DNA of 64,000 nt, taken from Desulforegulaceae bacterium. Lineage in GTDB: Bacteria; Desulfobacterota; Desulfobacteria; Desulfobacterales; JACKCP01. The translations under genes and the position numbers were made by a program. Below the pieces are notes generated by a model that saw only the letters and a program-made list of their open reading frames with translations, ran no database searches and was not told the origin of the DNA. Positions 25,432-35,204 of the stretch are shown here, in pieces. Each line of letters opens with the position of its first letter. Position 1 is the first letter of the stretch. The stretch spans positions 1-64,000 of the forward strand of contig JAVETN010000013.1 of the NCBI GenBank assembly GCA_034006035.1. Reading direction: 5' to 3'.

Positions 25432-28401
25432 ATGTCAGATAAGAAAAAGAAATTTAATGAAGGTGATTTGATTTTTGGGCATAAGCTTTTACGAAAAAAA
25501 AGGCTTGAACTTATCAATGCTGATTATTTTGAGTTTATTCATGAAAATACCAAGGCAAAGCATATCCATATAAAAAGTAGCGACAGGGAAAATGTCTTTG
25601 GAGTTGCTTTTAGAACAGTTCCAAAAGATTCAACAGGGGTTGCCCATATACTTGAACATACAGCCTTGTGTGGTTCACAAAAATACAAGGTCAGAGACCC
25701 TTTTTTTTCAATGATTAAAAGGAGTCTCAATACTTTTATGAATGCATTTACAGCCTCAGACTGGACAATGTATCCTTATGCTGCTCAAAATGAAAAAGAT
25801 TTTTATAATTTAATGGGTGTTTATCTTGATGCTGCTTTTTTCCCAAATCTTGATAAATTAAGCTTTATGCAGGAAGGGCATAGGCTTTCTGTTGATGAAA
25901 AAGGCGAGCTTTCCTACCAGGGAGTAGTTTTTAATGAAATGAAAGGTGCAATGTCATCCCAAAACCAGGTTATGGGACGTTCCCTTTTAAATGCTCTTTA
26001 CCCTGACACAACCTATGGGTTTAACTCAGGAGGAGAACCCCTTGAAATTCCAAATTTGACTCACAAAGATTTAAAAGACTTCCATAAGATTCATTATCAT
26101 CCTTCAAATTCCTGGTTTTTCACCTATGGAGATCTGGATATTGAAAAGCATTTAAAATTTATTGATGAAAATGTTTTAAGTCGTTTTGATTCAATAGATC
26201 CTGGAACTGAAGTTTCTAATCAACCCAGGTGGGATAAGCCAAAAGAACTTGTTTATACCTATCCTGCAGACGGTGAAAAAAACATTGAAAAAAAATCCCA
26301 GGCAGCTGTTGCCTGGCTGACTTCTGATGTTACAGACAGCTTTGAAACTTTAGTTCTTTCACTGCTTGACCAGATTCTTCTGGGTAATTCAGCTGCTCCT
26401 CTTTATAAGGCTTTGATAGATTCAAATCTTGGTTCATCTCTTACAGATGTTTCAGGCTTTGACGGGGATAATAAAGATACTTTTTTTGCCTCGGGACTTA
26501 AAGGAATAAATCCTGAAGACGCAAAAAAAGTGGAAAAAATAATTTTTGATGTATTTAATGACCTTTATGAAAATGGAATTGATAAAGAGCTCATTGAAAC
26601 TGCTGTTCACCAATTTGAATTTCACAGAAGAGAAATAACAAACACGCCCATGCCCTATGGAATTAAAATGTTTCTTGGGATTGGAAGCACCTGGTTTCAT
26701 GGCGGGGATCCCCTTAGTGTTCTTTTGTTTGATGAAAATCTTGAAAAAATAAGAAAAAAAGCCTTAAATGAAAATTTTTTTGAAGGATATATTAAGAAAT
26801 ATTTTATTGATAATCCCCACAGAGTTTTAATGATATTAAATCCTGATCCTGAAAAAGGTAAAAAAGAAGCCCAAAAAGAACAAAAACAGCTTGAAGAAAA
26901 AAGAAAGAGTTTAAGCGATTCAGATATTGAAAAAATAAAAGAAAGAGAAAAACAGCTTAATTTTCTCCAGGAAACAAAAGAAGATCTTTCATGTCTTCCC
27001 AGTCTTGAAATTTCAGATATTTCAAAGGAAGTAAAAAAAGAATCTCCTGATAAAATTTCTCATGATAAAAAAATTTATTATTATGAAAAACCCACTTCAG
27101 AAATTTTTTATTTTAATTCTGTGTTTGGAACCGGCCATTTGCCTCCCGAACTTATTGAATATGTTCCTCTATTTACCTTTCTTGTTTCAAAAACAGGAAC
27201 AAAAAAGAGAAACTATATGGACTTTACAAGAAAAATTGATGCTGTTACAGGCGGATTTGGATTTTCTCCCATGGTAAGAACTTCTGTTTTTGAAAATAGC
27301 TCAACTTTTTCATCCATAGGGTTTGGGGCAAAATGCCTTGAAAGATATCAAAAAGATATGTTTGAGCTTAGTGCAGAACTTATAAGTGATTTTTCCTTTG
27401 AAGATACACAAAGAATAAAAAGCCTTTTGCTTCAATTTAGATCAGGGCTTGAGTCTTCTGTTGTTCAAAACGGACATAAGCTTGCTATTTTGCTTGCATC
27501 AAGAAATCTTTCCCTGACCTCGTCTTTGGCTGAGTCATGGAGCGGAATTTCACAGCTAAGGCTTGTAAGAAAAATCACAGACTCCTTTGAATCAAAAATT
27601 GAAGAAGATAAAGTTTTATCATCCTTAAAAGAAAAAATGGAGCTTATAGGAAGGCTGTGTTTCAATGAAAATAACTATAAAGTCTGCATGGTTGGGGGAG
27701 AAGGGAACTTGAAAACCGGAGATGAAATTTTTTCAATTTTTTCAGATTCCTTGTCAACTAAAGGGTCAAATGGGTTTATTTCTCCTGCTTTTAAAAAATT
27801 TAACAAGCCAATAAGGGAAGCCTGGACAACTCAAAGTTCTGTGTCTTTTGTGGGTGCTGCATCCAAGGTAGCTTCTTTTGAAAAAGAAGATGCTCCTTAT
27901 TTTTCAGTACTATCAAGGCTTTTAAAGTCAAATTATCTCCATAAGGAAATAAGAGAAAAGGGTGGGGCTTACGGAGGCTTTGCTCTTTATAATTCAGAAG
28001 AGGGAATTTTTTCCTGCGGTTCCTATAGAGATCCAAATATAAAACGAACCATAGATACTTTTAAAAATGGAATAGAATTTCTTAAAAAAGGAAATTTTGA
28101 TTCTGATGAAATAAAAGAAGCTATTCTTCAAACAGCTTCAGAACTTGACAAACCTGATTCTCCGGCAGCTTCGGCTTCAAAAGATTTTTTCAGAAGAATT
28201 TTGGGTATTCCTGACAGCAAAAGGCAGGAGTTTAAGGAAAGACTTTTAACTGCTGACAGTGAAAAACTTGCAAATGCTGCAGGTAAATATTTTGGCTCAG
28301 ATGCATTTAAAGATAATATCGCTGTTATCACAGGCAAAATTCCTTTGGAAAAGGAAGAATCTCTTTTAAGAGAACTTCACCTGGACGAAAAAGAAATCTA
28401 G
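25432..28401 (+). CDS. Insulinase-family metallopeptidase, M16C (PreP-like)
   Basis: A 989-residue Zn peptidase of the presequence protease / Cym1 group, which degrades small unstructured peptides inside a closed chamber. The inverted zinc motif HILEH (about residues 67-71, HILEHTALCGS) and the downstream glutamate region (VFNEMKGAMSS) are present. The C-terminal half contains the degenerate second M16 pair (GGAYGG near residue 846) with the charged linker (EKGKKEAQKEQKQLEEKRK) between halves. An in-frame TTG at 25414 is possible, but ATG 25432 has GAAAGG ten bases upstream. No signal peptide, so cytoplasmic. Confidence 0.9.
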   Translation: MSDKKKKFNEGDLIFGHKLLRKKRLELINADYFEFIHENTKAKHIHIKSSDRENVFGVAFRTVPKDSTGVAHILEHTALCGSQKYKVRDPFFSMIKRSLNTFMNAFTASDWTMYPYAAQNEKDFYNLMGVYLDAAFFPNLDKLSFMQEGHRLSVDEKGELSYQGVVFNEMKGAMSSQNQVMGRSLLNALYPDTTYGFNSGGEPLEIPNLTHKDLKDFHKIHYHPSNSWFFTYGDLDIEKHLKFIDENVLSRFDSIDPGTEVSNQPRWDKPKELVYTYPADGEKNIEKKSQAAVAWLTSDVTDSFETLVLSLLDQILLGNSAAPLYKALIDSNLGSSLTDVSGFDGDNKDTFFASGLKGINPEDAKKVEKIIFDVFNDLYENGIDKELIETAVHQFEFHRREITNTPMPYGIKMFLGIGSTWFHGGDPLSVLLFDENLEKIRKKALNENFFEGYIKKYFIDNPHRVLMILNPDPEKGKKEAQKEQKQLEEKRKSLSDSDIEKIKEREKQLNFLQETKEDLSCLPSLEISDISKEVKKESPDKISHDKKIYYYEKPTSEIFYFNSVFGTGHLPPELIEYVPLFTFLVSKTGTKKRNYMDFTRKIDAVTGGFGFSPMVRTSVFENSSTFSSIGFGAKCLERYQKDMFELSAELISDFSFEDTQRIKSLLLQFRSGLESSVVQNGHKLAILLASRNLSLTSSLAESWSGISQLRLVRKITDSFESKIEEDKVLSSLKEKMELIGRLCFNENNYKVCMVGGEGNLKTGDEIFSIFSDSLSTKGSNGFISPAFKKFNKPIREAWTTQSSVSFVGAASKVASFEKEDAPYFSVLSRLLKSNYLHKEIREKGGAYGGFALYNSEEGIFSCGSYRDPNIKRTIDTFKNGIEFLKKGNFDSDEIKEAILQTASELDKPDSPAASASKDFFRRILGIPDSKRQEFKERLLTADSEKLANAAGKYFGSDAFKDNIAVITGKIPLEKEESLLRELHLDEKEI

Positions 28402-28414
28402 CTGTTTGTTTAAA

Positions 28415-28465
28415 AAGTGATTGACTTAAGTTTGAGTTTTTTAAACTAAACAGGGTCAATCACTT
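28415..28465. repeat. 11-bp inverted repeat downstream of the peptidase gene
   Basis: Arms AAGTGATTGAC (28415-28425) and GTCAATCACTT (28455-28465) around a 29-base loop with an inner AGTTT/AAACT pairing. No T run follows. It may end the peptidase transcript or bind a protein. Confidence 0.5.
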
Positions 28466-28471
28466 ATCAGT

Positions 28472-28534
28472 CTGAATTGAGCGATTTTTTAAGTTTGCTA
28501 TTAGAACCGCCAAAACATGAAGTTCTCAATTCAG
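28472..28534. repeat. 10-bp inverted repeat CTGAATTGAG/CTCAATTCAG
   Basis: Arms at 28472-28481 and 28525-28534. The right arm and following bases (TCTCAATTCAGGTT) recur exactly near 46768, in the gap downstream of nagB. The rest of this 365-base gap up to 28766 has no gene; a small ATCCT/AGGAT hairpin lies near 28606. Confidence 0.45.
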
Positions 28535-28766
28535 GTTAGCCAGTAATTCTTGGTCTGGCAATTGCTTGTTTTTATTATAAAAAGTGAGATTTTTCCCATA
28601 ATCCAAGATCCTAGCCCCAGGATACTAAAGTAATCCGAAGATTTTAACTATAGCCCTGCCTTCCTTTAATCAATAAATTTTCAAATATCCTTTTTTGTAA
28701 ATTGAAACTTCTGTTAATGTATTATATTGATGAAAAATCAAGATAATTAAGTTTAAGGATACTCTG

Positions 28767-31331
28767 ATGTTTTATACAAAAAATATTGAAGATTGTTTAA
28801 AAGCTTTGGATACCAGCCCTAATGGATTAACCAGTGAAGAGGTTAAAACCCGTACAAAGCTCTATGGAAAAAACTCTTTACCCGAAACAAAAAAACAAAC
28901 TTTAATAAATGTATTTTTTGCACAATTTAAAAGTCCTATAATTTATATCTTATTAATTGCTACTCTTGTTTCTTTTTTTATTAAAGAATTTACTGACGGT
29001 TTTTTTATACTGGCAGTGCTTTTTATAAATGCAATAATTGGGACATATCAGGAATATACAGCAGGAGAAAGAGCTGGTGCTTTAAAAAAAGTGATAAAAA
29101 CTTTTGTAATTGTTTTAAGAGACGGGATTGAACTTGAGATTCAAAGTGAAGATCTTACCCTTGGAGATATTGTTTTTTTTGAATCTGGGGTTAAAGTTCC
29201 AGCTGATATACGTCTTATTGATGCTTATGAATTATATGTTAATGAGTCTCTTTTGACAGGTGAATCTATTGATATAAATAAAGACTCTTCATATATTTCA
29301 ACAAAACCAGATGAACCTGTTGGAGATAGAAAAAATATGCTTTATGCCGGTTCAATGGTTACAAGAGGTAGGGCTATTGGTGCGGTAACTGCAATTGGCG
29401 GTGAAACAGAAATTGGTAAAATTGCTGATCTTCTGTCCCGTTCAAAACTTGCCAAAGCACCTCTGATAGAGCGTATGGAACGTTTTTCATTAAGAATTGC
29501 TTCAATTATAGCTATTGTAGTTGGTATTGTATTTATAATTGGAATCTACCAGGAAGCCCCATTAAAAGATGTGTTTTTCTTTGCAGTGGCTTTAGCTGTT
29601 TCTGCAATCCCAGAAGGACTTCCTGTGGCAATTACGGTTGCTCTTAGTATTGCAAGTGCTTCAATGAGCAAACGTAATGTGATAGTAAGAAAACTATCAG
29701 CTATTGAAGGACTTGGTTCAAGTACTCTTATAGCAAGTGATAAAACAGGCACCCTGACCCAAAATCTTCTTAGTGTAGAACATTTTGTCACACCTAAAAA
29801 AACATACACTTCAAAAGAAAATATTGATAAAAACGTACTTCTTTGCTCAATTTTATGTAATGAATCAGCCTATCATAAAGAAGATGGTGAATTTAAATTT
29901 CTAGGAGATCAGGTGGATGTTGCTTTAGCAAGATATGCACTTTCTTTGGATAATTCACTGGTTGATAAGCACAAAAATTTAACAGCTATAAACAAATTGC
30001 CCTATGAACCAGAAAATAAATACTCAGGAATGACTTATGAAATTGATAATAAAAAAATGCATTTTATTAAAGGTTCTCCTGAGGTTATTTTAAGTAAATC
30101 TTTATTAAGTAAAGCTGAAATTAATCTGATAAATGAGCAAGTTGATTTATGGGCGGCAAAAGGATTTAGAAATATTGCCTTAGCTTATAAAATAAGTAAT
30201 GAAGAGGAGATAGCCTCCTATGATTACACTTACCTTGGTTTTGCTGCTATTGCAGACCCTTTAAGAGAAGGGGTTGCAATGGCTGTGAAAACAGCCGAAA
30301 AAGCTGGGGTAAAAGTTTGTATGGTAACAGGAGATCATCCAAATACTGCATTTTTTATCTCAGAACAACTTGGGATTGCAACAAATAGGGATGAAGTAAT
30401 AGATGGGGTGGAAATTTCCAGATGGCAAGAGGGTGGAGCAAAAAAGGAAGAACTTGCAAATAAACGTGTTTTTGCACGGGTCTCCCCTGAACAGAAACAA
30501 TTGATTGTTCAAGCATTTCAAGCTCTTGGCCATTATGTAGCAGTAACAGGGGATGGAGTAAATGACGCTCCGGCACTTAGACATGCAAATATTGGAATTT
30601 CCATGGGTAAAAGCGGGACAGATGTGGCACGTGAGGCCAGCGATATTATTTTAACAGACGACTCTTTTGGTTCTATTGTAAATGGAATTGAAGAAGGACG
30701 TGTTGCTTATGATAATATTCGTAAAGTTATCCACCTGCTTATATCTACAGGGTTTGCAGAAGTTATAATGGTTTTATTATCCTTACTTTTTTTTCTTCCC
30801 CTACCTTTATTACCTGTGCAGCTTTTATGGTTAAATCTTGTTACAAATGGTTTTCAAGATGTTGCTCTTGGTTTGGAAAAAGCAGAACCTGGAGTGTTAG
30901 AACGTAAACCTCGTAAGCCAAAAGAAGCTATTTTTAATAAGGTTATGATTTCAAGGGTTGTTGTAGGTGGTTTATACATGGGTATTACAGCCTTTGCTCT
31001 TTTTTATACACTTCTTAATTTAGGTTACCAAGAAGATTCAGCACGGAATCTAACACTTCTTTTAATGGTTTTATTTGAAAATATTCACGTGTTTAATTCT
31101 CGTACAGAACATATTTCTGTATTTAAAATAAACCATTTAAAAAATAAGTTTTTATGGATTTCTGTTTTAGCTGCCCAAAGTGTGCATATTGCATCTATGT
31201 ATATTCCATTTATTGAATCTGTACTAAAAACCCAGCCAGTGAGTTTAAAAGAATGGACTATGCTGCTTGTCCTTGCATTAACACTTTTAATAGTTATGGA
31301 AGTTGAAAAAATTATAAGAAAAAATATATAA
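28767..31331 (+). CDS. P-type cation-transporting ATPase (P2-like)
   Basis: An 854-residue ion pump. It has the N-terminal cation ATPase domain, the A-domain TGES (about residue 162), the PEGLP motif in M4, the phosphorylation site DKTGTLT (about 325-331), KGSPE in the nucleotide domain and the hinge TGDGVNDAPALRHANIG. The glutamate in M5 (GFAEV) matches the SERCA position E771, and the PEGLP glutamate matches E309. The M6 motif reads NLVTNGFQDVAL instead of NLVTDGLPATAL, so the calcium-ligand aspartate is asparagine. The transported ion is therefore uncertain; Ca2+ is only the default guess. TAAGGAT precedes the ATG. Confidence 0.88.
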   Translation: MFYTKNIEDCLKALDTSPNGLTSEEVKTRTKLYGKNSLPETKKQTLINVFFAQFKSPIIYILLIATLVSFFIKEFTDGFFILAVLFINAIIGTYQEYTAGERAGALKKVIKTFVIVLRDGIELEIQSEDLTLGDIVFFESGVKVPADIRLIDAYELYVNESLLTGESIDINKDSSYISTKPDEPVGDRKNMLYAGSMVTRGRAIGAVTAIGGETEIGKIADLLSRSKLAKAPLIERMERFSLRIASIIAIVVGIVFIIGIYQEAPLKDVFFFAVALAVSAIPEGLPVAITVALSIASASMSKRNVIVRKLSAIEGLGSSTLIASDKTGTLTQNLLSVEHFVTPKKTYTSKENIDKNVLLCSILCNESAYHKEDGEFKFLGDQVDVALARYALSLDNSLVDKHKNLTAINKLPYEPENKYSGMTYEIDNKKMHFIKGSPEVILSKSLLSKAEINLINEQVDLWAAKGFRNIALAYKISNEEEIASYDYTYLGFAAIADPLREGVAMAVKTAEKAGVKVCMVTGDHPNTAFFISEQLGIATNRDEVIDGVEISRWQEGGAKKEELANKRVFARVSPEQKQLIVQAFQALGHYVAVTGDGVNDAPALRHANIGISMGKSGTDVAREASDIILTDDSFGSIVNGIEEGRVAYDNIRKVIHLLISTGFAEVIMVLLSLLFFLPLPLLPVQLLWLNLVTNGFQDVALGLEKAEPGVLERKPRKPKEAIFNKVMISRVVVGGLYMGITAFALFYTLLNLGYQEDSARNLTLLLMVLFENIHVFNSRTEHISVFKINHLKNKFLWISVLAAQSVHIASMYIPFIESVLKTQPVSLKEWTMLLVLALTLLIVMEVEKIIRKNI

Positions 31332-31353
31332 AAAATACAAAAAGTTTTTGTGC

Positions 31354-32220
31354 TTAATCAAGAGCTCTTAAAATAGTTTCTGCTTCTTTTTCTCCAAGAT
31401 GACCTGATTCTTTTGCAATTTTAACAGTATGTTCGCACATAATCTTATAGAAACTGCCCATTTCTGGGATTGATTGTAAAATACTTTTTCTATGGGATTT
31501 AATTGTTTGGCTGTCACCCCTTGCAACAGGCCCGGTAAGTGCTTTTCCTGTGCCTTTGGCCATTATGTTTTCAAGGGTTCCTCTTATCAGGGGAGCTATT
31601 ATTTGAAGGCCGTTTTCCTTTTCTATTCCTGCTGCTTCAAGAAAAGAAAGTGAAATATCAGTTAGTGTAACAAGATAGTTTGAAGCAATAACAGCCGCAG
31701 CATGGTAAAGGGTTTTACCCTCTGTTTTAAGAGTAAAAGGAACACTTCCCAAAAGAATTGCAAGGTTTTTTCCAATATCAACAGCTTCATTTTCTCCTTC
31801 AATTCCCATAACAATCCCTTTGAATGGATTTTTTGAGACCAAAAGACCTGCAAAACTTTGAAGAGGGTGAAAAGATGCGGTAAAGCTTCCTTTGTTTTTA
31901 AGAGATAAAAGTATGGTTGAAGGAAGGGAACCGCTGCAATGGAAGAAAAATTTGTCTTTAATTTTAATATCTGATTTTGAAATTTCAAGGGCTGTTTTTT
32001 CAATAATATCATCTGGGGTTGTTATGAAAATAATTTCAGAGGCTTCAACAAGTTCATTTGGGTTTGAAAAAACTTTTGAACCTGTGATTTCCCTGGTTTC
32101 TTCTGAGGTTTGAGTTCGAGAATTGAAAACTCCAGATATTTCAATTTTTTTTTCTATAAGGTAGTATAAAAGATTTTTTCCAAGCCTTCCTGTTCCTATG
32201 ATTCCGATTTTTTTGTTCAC
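31354..32220 (-). CDS. Rossmann-fold oxidoreductase with DUF2520 C-terminal domain
   Basis: A 288-residue NAD(P)-binding protein. The N-terminal dinucleotide motif is GIIGTGRLGKNL, followed by a Rossmann domain (SEIIFITTPDDIIEK) and a helical C-terminal DUF2520 domain (YHAAAVIASNYLVTL). It is related to ketopantoate and F420-dependent reductases, but the substrate is unknown. The frame opens at TTG 32232; GTG 32220 is preferred because GGGGGGA lies just upstream. Convergent with the P-type ATPase gene. Confidence 0.8.
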   Translation of the reverse strand: MNKKIGIIGTGRLGKNLLYYLIEKKIEISGVFNSRTQTSEETREITGSKVFSNPNELVEASEIIFITTPDDIIEKTALEISKSDIKIKDKFFFHCSGSLPSTILLSLKNKGSFTASFHPLQSFAGLLVSKNPFKGIVMGIEGENEAVDIGKNLAILLGSVPFTLKTEGKTLYHAAAVIASNYLVTLTDISLSFLEAAGIEKENGLQIIAPLIRGTLENIMAKGTGKALTGPVARGDSQTIKSHRKSILQSIPEMGSFYKIMCEHTVKIAKESGHLGEKEAETILRALD

Positions 32221-32291
32221 CAGTCCCCCCAAGTTAATTTGTTTTTAATCTTCAGCAGATATGAAAGTTAATTAATCCAGGTAAAATAAAA

Positions 32292-32315
32292 AAAGGCAGG
32301 GAAAACCCTGCCTTT
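32292..32315 (-). terminator. Terminator of the acyl-CoA dehydrogenase gene
   Basis: 10-bp perfect stem AAAGGCAGGG (32292-32301) with its complement at 32306-32315, 4-base loop, A/T runs on both sides. Confidence 0.9.
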
Positions 32316-32339
32316 AAAAAAATCAAACTAAATTATTTT

Positions 32340-34166
32340 TTACTTACTTGCAAATCCTGCTTCAGGCATTGCCATAACAGAAGCAGTTGTGTTTTTTACT
32401 GCGTCCATACGTCCCATTGCTGCAGGAAGAAGCATGTCATAGAAAAATTTTGCTGTTTCAATCTGACCTTGGTAGAAAGGAATATCTCTTTTCTTTGCAG
32501 ACTCAAGTTTTTGTGTTGCAACAGCTGCTCTGTCAGCATGAGCCCATGCCATACACATGTCGCCGCAGATTTCAAGGAAGATGGTAGCTGTACCAAAAGC
32601 ATCCATGATTTTATCGCTCATGGCTGTTTTACCCATATGCATTGCACAGTCGCCAACTTTGTTAAGAGCTTCCTGAAGTTTGTCAGCCATCTCTGGAAGA
32701 CCGGCATTTTTAGCTTTTTCAATTGTAGCCATAACTTCGCCCATAAGATCCATCAAAGGCTTACCTTTTTTCATACCAAGTTTACGACCAAGAAGGTCCA
32801 TAGCTTGAATACCGTTTGTACCTTCATAGATACAGGTAATTTTTGCATCTCTATAGTGCTGTGCCTGAGGATATTCTTCAATAAATCCGTAACCACCGTA
32901 AATCTGAACTCCGCTTGAAGCAACTTCAACAGCCTTGTCAGTTGCGTAGGCTTTTGCAATAGGAGTAAGAAGTTCTATGATTCCGTCCCACTTTTCTTTT
33001 TCTTCAGGAGTTTCAGCAAGTGTGCCAAGGTCGAAACATCTTGAAAGGTAATAGATAAGATAACGGCATCCGTCAACATAGGACTTCATAAGAAGAAGCT
33101 GTCTTCTAACGTCAGGATGATGGATGATTGAAACTTTTACAGGATCAGGGTTGAAAGCGTCAAGAAGGTTTGGTCCCTGAATTCTTTCTTTTGCATAATC
33201 AACTGCATTTGCATAAGAAGCGGACTGGAAGCCTAGTCCCTGAAGAGCAACGCCCTGACGAGCTTCATTCATCATGAGGAACATATACTTCATACCTCTA
33301 TTCTTCTCGCCTATAAGTTCACCTATACAGTTCCCTTTTGAGCCGAAAGCAAGAGTACATGTTGCGTTTCCGTGGATACCCATTTTTTCTTCGATACCAA
33401 CAGTTTCAACGTCGTTTGCTTCACCAAGAGAACCATCTTCGTTAACTCTGATTTTTGGAACCAGGAATAGAGAAACACCCTTTGTACCTGCAGGCTCGCC
33501 TTCAATTCTTGCAAGAACTGGATGTACAATGTTTTCTACAAGGTCAGAGTCACCGCCTGAGATGAAAATTTTAGTCCCTGAAATTGTGTAGGTACCGTCA
33601 TCATTTAGTTTTGCAGTGGTTTCAAGAGCACCAACGTCAGAACCAGCGTTAGCTTCTGTAAGGCACATGGTTCCGCCCCATTTACCTGACCAAAGATTTC
33701 TAAGGTAGGTCTCTTTTTGCTTATCTGTACCAAATGCGTAAATAATGTTTCCAGCACCATGGGTAAGACCTGGGTACATAAGAAAAGCACAGTTAGCACC
33801 TGTGAAAAGCTCACCACATGCCATTGCAAGAAGGTGAGGCATTCCCTGTCCGCCCCATTCTTCTTCATCCATCATTGCAATCCATCCGCCTTCGCAATAG
33901 TTTTTGTAAGGCTCATGAAATGAGGGAGGAACAAATACTTTTCCATTTTCAAGCTTAAGCCCGTCTGGATGACCGTTTTCCACGTCAGCTAGCTTGTTTG
34001 TTGGAAGAATTTCTTTTACAGCAAGATTTCTTGCTTCTTTAAGAAGCATCTTTGATGTTCTTTCATTGTAAGCTGCAAATTTTTCAGTTTCAGAAACTGA
34101 TGCACCATCAAAAACTTCAAAAAGCAAAAATTCTTGATCTCTTGGATCTGCTAGTTCTAAAGCCAT
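32340..34166 (-). CDS. Acyl-CoA dehydrogenase (about 600-residue class)
   Basis: A 608-residue FAD enzyme oxidising acyl-CoA to enoyl-CoA. The N-terminal (EEWGGQGMP), middle (MCLTEANAGSDVGALET...ISGTKIFISGGD) and C-terminal (YGGYGFIEEYPQAQHYRDAKITCIYEGTNGIQAMDLLGRKL) domains are clear. A C-terminal extension is typical of the AcdA3/FadE5-like branch. The catalytic-base glutamate is likely in the CIYEGTNGIQ segment. AAGGAGAG precedes the ATG. It follows a TetR regulator gene by 81 bases on the same strand. Confidence 0.92.
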   Translation of the reverse strand: MALELADPRDQEFLLFEVFDGASVSETEKFAAYNERTSKMLLKEARNLAVKEILPTNKLADVENGHPDGLKLENGKVFVPPSFHEPYKNYCEGGWIAMMDEEEWGGQGMPHLLAMACGELFTGANCAFLMYPGLTHGAGNIIYAFGTDKQKETYLRNLWSGKWGGTMCLTEANAGSDVGALETTAKLNDDGTYTISGTKIFISGGDSDLVENIVHPVLARIEGEPAGTKGVSLFLVPKIRVNEDGSLGEANDVETVGIEEKMGIHGNATCTLAFGSKGNCIGELIGEKNRGMKYMFLMMNEARQGVALQGLGFQSASYANAVDYAKERIQGPNLLDAFNPDPVKVSIIHHPDVRRQLLLMKSYVDGCRYLIYYLSRCFDLGTLAETPEEKEKWDGIIELLTPIAKAYATDKAVEVASSGVQIYGGYGFIEEYPQAQHYRDAKITCIYEGTNGIQAMDLLGRKLGMKKGKPLMDLMGEVMATIEKAKNAGLPEMADKLQEALNKVGDCAMHMGKTAMSDKIMDAFGTATIFLEICGDMCMAWAHADRAAVATQKLESAKKRDIPFYQGQIETAKFFYDMLLPAAMGRMDAVKNTTASVMAMPEAGFASK

Positions 34167-34175
34167 TAATCTCTC

Positions 34176-34187
34176 CTTAATATTAAG
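34176..34187 (-). promoter_or_regulatory. 12-bp palindrome before the acyl-CoA dehydrogenase gene
   Basis: CTTAATATTAAG overlaps the ribosome binding site region, in the gap between the TetR gene and its likely target. It could be part of the TetR operator. Confidence 0.3.
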
Positions 34188-34247
34188 TTAGTTAACCAAA
34201 TTTACTTAAAATCAGTTTAAAAGGGACCCTTGTGCCATAAAGGTAAC

Positions 34248-34880
34248 TTAAAAACTTTTTTTATTTTTTAAAAGACCTGAGGTGAAAATCTGAAATCCAT
34301 TGTCAAGTCTTTGTTTAAACTTTTGATTGTCTTCCCTGTTTATTATCCACGAAGAAGCCGATGAAGTTATAATTGAAATAAAAAGTTCGCTAAGCTCTTT
34401 TGTCGAATAGGATTTAAAATAACCTTTGTCAATCCCGTCATTAAAAACATCAGTAAAGAGGCTAAGTAGTTTTTCAACCAAAATTTTTATTTCATATTTT
34501 AAATTTTCTTCAAAGAGTTCCCAGAAGCCCTGTCTTTCCTGAAGGTATATTTTTGTAAAATCTTTGTTCTCAAGGCAAAAAAAATAATGCTCATTCATTC
34601 CTTTTCTAAGTCTTTCAAGAGGGTGGGTCTCTTTATTTTCAATTGCTTCTTTAATAGTTTTAGTTAGTTCTTTCCCTTTTATTTTTAAAAGCTCAAAGTA
34701 AATGTTTTCCTTGCTTTTAAAAAGACTGTAAATCGTTGCAAGAGGAAGTTCTGACTGAGTGCTTATTTCTGACATTGTTGCACCATGAAAACTTTTTTTG
34801 GCAAAACAAATTAAAGCAGCTTCAATAATATCGAGCTTTCTTCTTTTAATTTCTTTTTGTTTTCTGGTGAGTTTTTCCAT
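34248..34880 (-). CDS. TetR/AcrR-family transcriptional regulator
   Basis: A 210-residue repressor-type protein with the N-terminal helix-turn-helix (IIEAALICFAKKSFHGATMSEI...LPLATIYSLFKSKENIYFELL, residues 18-67) and a helical ligand-binding domain. Its position directly upstream of an acyl-CoA dehydrogenase gene suggests an acyl-CoA-responsive regulator of fatty-acid oxidation, like FadR-type TetR proteins. That role is inference. Confidence 0.85.
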   Translation of the reverse strand: MEKLTRKQKEIKRRKLDIIEAALICFAKKSFHGATMSEISTQSELPLATIYSLFKSKENIYFELLKIKGKELTKTIKEAIENKETHPLERLRKGMNEHYFFCLENKDFTKIYLQERQGFWELFEENLKYEIKILVEKLLSLFTDVFNDGIDKGYFKSYSTKELSELFISIITSSASSWIINREDNQKFKQRLDNGFQIFTSGLLKNKKSF

Positions 34881-34960
34881 AATCTTAATATATTATAAAG
34901 AACTTTTTAGGACTACTAAAAAAAAAGCATCCTTGTCAAAATAAAATGAGTCGGTTGCTT

Positions 34961-35155
34961 TTATTTCTTTTCATTATCATTCTTTTCATCGTCTATTTCT
35001 TTTAGAGCTTCTTCATTGCCGGTTGAAGCTTTTTTAAAGTTTTTGATTGCTTTTCCAAGTCCGCTTCCTATTTCAGGAAGTTTGCCTGCTCCAAATACAA
35101 GAAGAACTATAACAAGAACTATTATAAGTTCAGTAACTCCTATTCCTCCGAACAT
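34961..35155 (-). CDS. tatA: Twin-arginine translocase subunit TatA/TatE
   Basis: 64 residues: a short N-terminal membrane helix ([22 protein letters not shown]), the FGxxKLPE hinge, an amphipathic helix ([11 protein letters not shown]) and an acidic tail. This is the pore-forming subunit for folded-protein export. No tatB or tatC is next to it, so it is a detached copy. GAGGTGTG lies before the ATG. Confidence 0.92.
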   Translation of the reverse strand: MFGGIGVTELIIVLVIVLLVFGAGKLPEIGSGLGKAIKNFKKASTGNEEALKEIDDEKNDNEKK

Positions 35156-35204
35156 CTCACACCTCTAATTTCCGGATAAATTTATAAGTTTATCTGGAAC
35201 AGTA

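Noticed and set aside
28415-28465. TTGAC...GTCAA in the inverted repeat as a regulator site
   Set aside because: The half-sites are about 29 bases apart, far from the 4-base spacing of FNR-family boxes; a hairpin explains it better.
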